From an uncultured bacterium (GTDB lineage: Bacteria; Gemmatimonadota; Gemmatimonadetes; Palauibacterales; KS3-K002), in the NCBI GenBank assembly GCA_947581845.1, contig CANPVY010000118.1, positions 1-5,293 on the forward strand: 5,293 bases of DNA, given 5' to 3'. Both the position numbers and the translations under genes were made by a program. Positions 4,409-5,293 of the stretch are shown in pieces. Under the pieces are notes generated by a model. It saw only the letters and a program-made list of their open reading frames with translations. It was not told where the DNA came from and searched no databases. The stretch's first letter is position 1. The number at the start of each line of letters is the position of its first letter.

Positions 4409-5293
4409 AGTGACATACGGTGCCCACCGTGTACAACCAGCAATTGCCCTGTAACCCAGCCCGCTTGCTCTGAAGCAAGGAATACGATCACATCGGCTAT
4501 GTCCTCCGGTCGACCCACACGTCGCAGCGGGATGTCGGCGACCAGCTTCCGCTCTATGTCTGGCGATATGTAACCCGTTTGAACCGGCCCCGGAGAGACG
4601 ATGTTCACGGTGATGCCAAACGGGCCCAGTTCTGCGGCAGCACTGCGACTGTAAGACTCCAGCGCGTACTTACTTGCCCTGTACGAGATCTCGCCCGGAG
4701 AGCCCCACGCACAGTCGGCGCTCACATTGATGATGCGGCCCCAGCGCCGCCCGCCCTGAACGTGCCTGCGGGCGAACTCCGCTGTCATCAGAGCCACAGC
4801 CCGCGTGTTGACGGCAAAGTGTCGGTCGTGGCTAGCTGCCGTGACCGTGGATGTGATGGGCCCCTCTGGCCACAACGCTCGCTCGCCTCGCTCAAGGCTG
4901 CTTTCCGGCAGGAACGTGTCTGCTTCGTAGTCCGCAGCGTTGTTCACCAAGATCTCTACAGGTCCAAGTGCTTGCTCCGCGCGGTCGAAGAGCTCCGGGA
5001 CCGCAGCCGCATCCGCCAGGTCCGCCTCCCACGACTCGGCGCGACCTCCCTCGTCGCGAATCGCCTGGACAATCTCATCCGCAGACTTCGCCTGCATAGC
5101 CAAATAGAAGTCCAAGCCCGGACCATCGGGTTCAGCGCTCTCGTCCTTCGACCGCTGGGACGTATCGGCCAATTGACGGAAGTAGTGGATGAATACCGCC
5201 ACGCCCTGCACGGCAAATGCCTTCGCGGTCGCCGCTCCGATCCCATGCGGGTTGTTACCGCCGGTGATCAGCGCGACTCTGCCCACGAGCCCA
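4399..5293 (-). CDS. Short-chain dehydrogenase/reductase (3-oxoacyl-ACP reductase-like), start probably beyond window
   Basis: A classical SDR expected to oxidise or reduce a carbonyl/hydroxyl substrate with NAD(P)(H). Numbering is from the GTG at 5286. The cofactor loop is TGGNNPHGIG (8-17). Then come NNAA (115-118), N160 in FAVNTRA, S189 in INVS, Y202 and K206 in YRASK, and the post-catalytic SPGPVQTG (231-238). The catalytic tetrad N-S-Y-K is complete, with Ser 13 residues before Tyr as usual. VTGQLLVVHGGHR (278-290) closes the domain. The protein is longer than the common 250 residues because of a segment at about 38-70 after the second strand. The codons before the GTG read GL, giving GLVGRVALITGG, and SDRs normally have a few residues before this strand, so the real start is probably past 5293. 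The substrate is not predictable. It is convergent with the hydrolase pseudogene. Confidence 0.93.
   Translation of the reverse strand, partial: GLVGRVALITGGNNPHGIGAATAKAFAVQGVAVFIHYFRQLADTSQRSKDESAEPDGPGLDFYLAMQAKSADEIVQAIRDEGGRAESWEADLADAAAVPELFDRAEQALGPVEILVNNAADYEADTFLPESSLERGERALWPEGPITSTVTAASHDRHFAVNTRAVALMTAEFARRHVQGGRRWGRIINVSADCAWGSPGEISYRASKYALESYSRSAAAELGPFGITVNIVSPGPVQTGYISPDIERKLVADIPLRRVGRPEDIADVIVFLASEQAGWVTGQLLVVHGGHRMSLGL

Overview
This is a high-GC (about 60% by eye) bacterial chromosomal window with short intergenic gaps, clear Shine-Dalgarno sequences and frequent GTG starts. The gene types (DUF4440/SnoaL-like lipoprotein, serine beta-lactamase-family hydrolase, exported flavodoxin, amphi-Trp protein) resemble free-living soil or marine lineages such as Gemmatimonadota, Acidobacteriota or related uncultured groups. 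That placement is a guess; no marker gene is present. I see no rRNA, tRNA, CRISPR array, integrase or insertion sequence.

Layout. Positions 1-3517 hold seven confident genes, all on the minus strand. In transcription order (right to left) they are: a DUF4440/SnoaL-like lipoprotein (3011-3517), an amphi-Trp domain protein (2639-2875), a secreted or membrane-anchored WrbA-like flavodoxin (1985-2578), a two-CPxCG zinc-ribbon protein (1708-1932), a two-helix membrane protein (1425-1643), endonuclease V (587-1291) and a Fe-S-type uracil-DNA glycosylase family protein cut by the left edge (<1-528). A 44-codon ORF may sit between the membrane protein and endonuclease V. Positions 3518-3856 are non-coding, with palindromes that could be operator sites. 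Positions 3857-4389 on the plus strand are a broken serine hydrolase gene: its signal peptide lies in one frame, the Y-x-N core in another, and the SxxK segment between them is missing. Positions 4399-5293 on the minus strand are a short-chain dehydrogenase/reductase (SDR) whose start probably lies just beyond the right edge.

How the genes fit together. The best-supported link is endonuclease V followed by uracil-DNA glycosylase. One acts on deoxyinosine and the other on deoxyuracil, so together they address the two main base-deamination lesions, and they look co-transcribed. The upstream genes (flavodoxin, zinc ribbon, amphi-Trp, lipoprotein) are co-directional with gaps of about 50-135 nt. 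They may belong to the same transcript, but their functional link to repair is inference. No clearly new multi-gene defence or mobile system is visible. The most unusual items are the variant glycosylase motifs, the exported flavodoxin, the coupled micro-ORF and the deletion-frameshift pseudogene.
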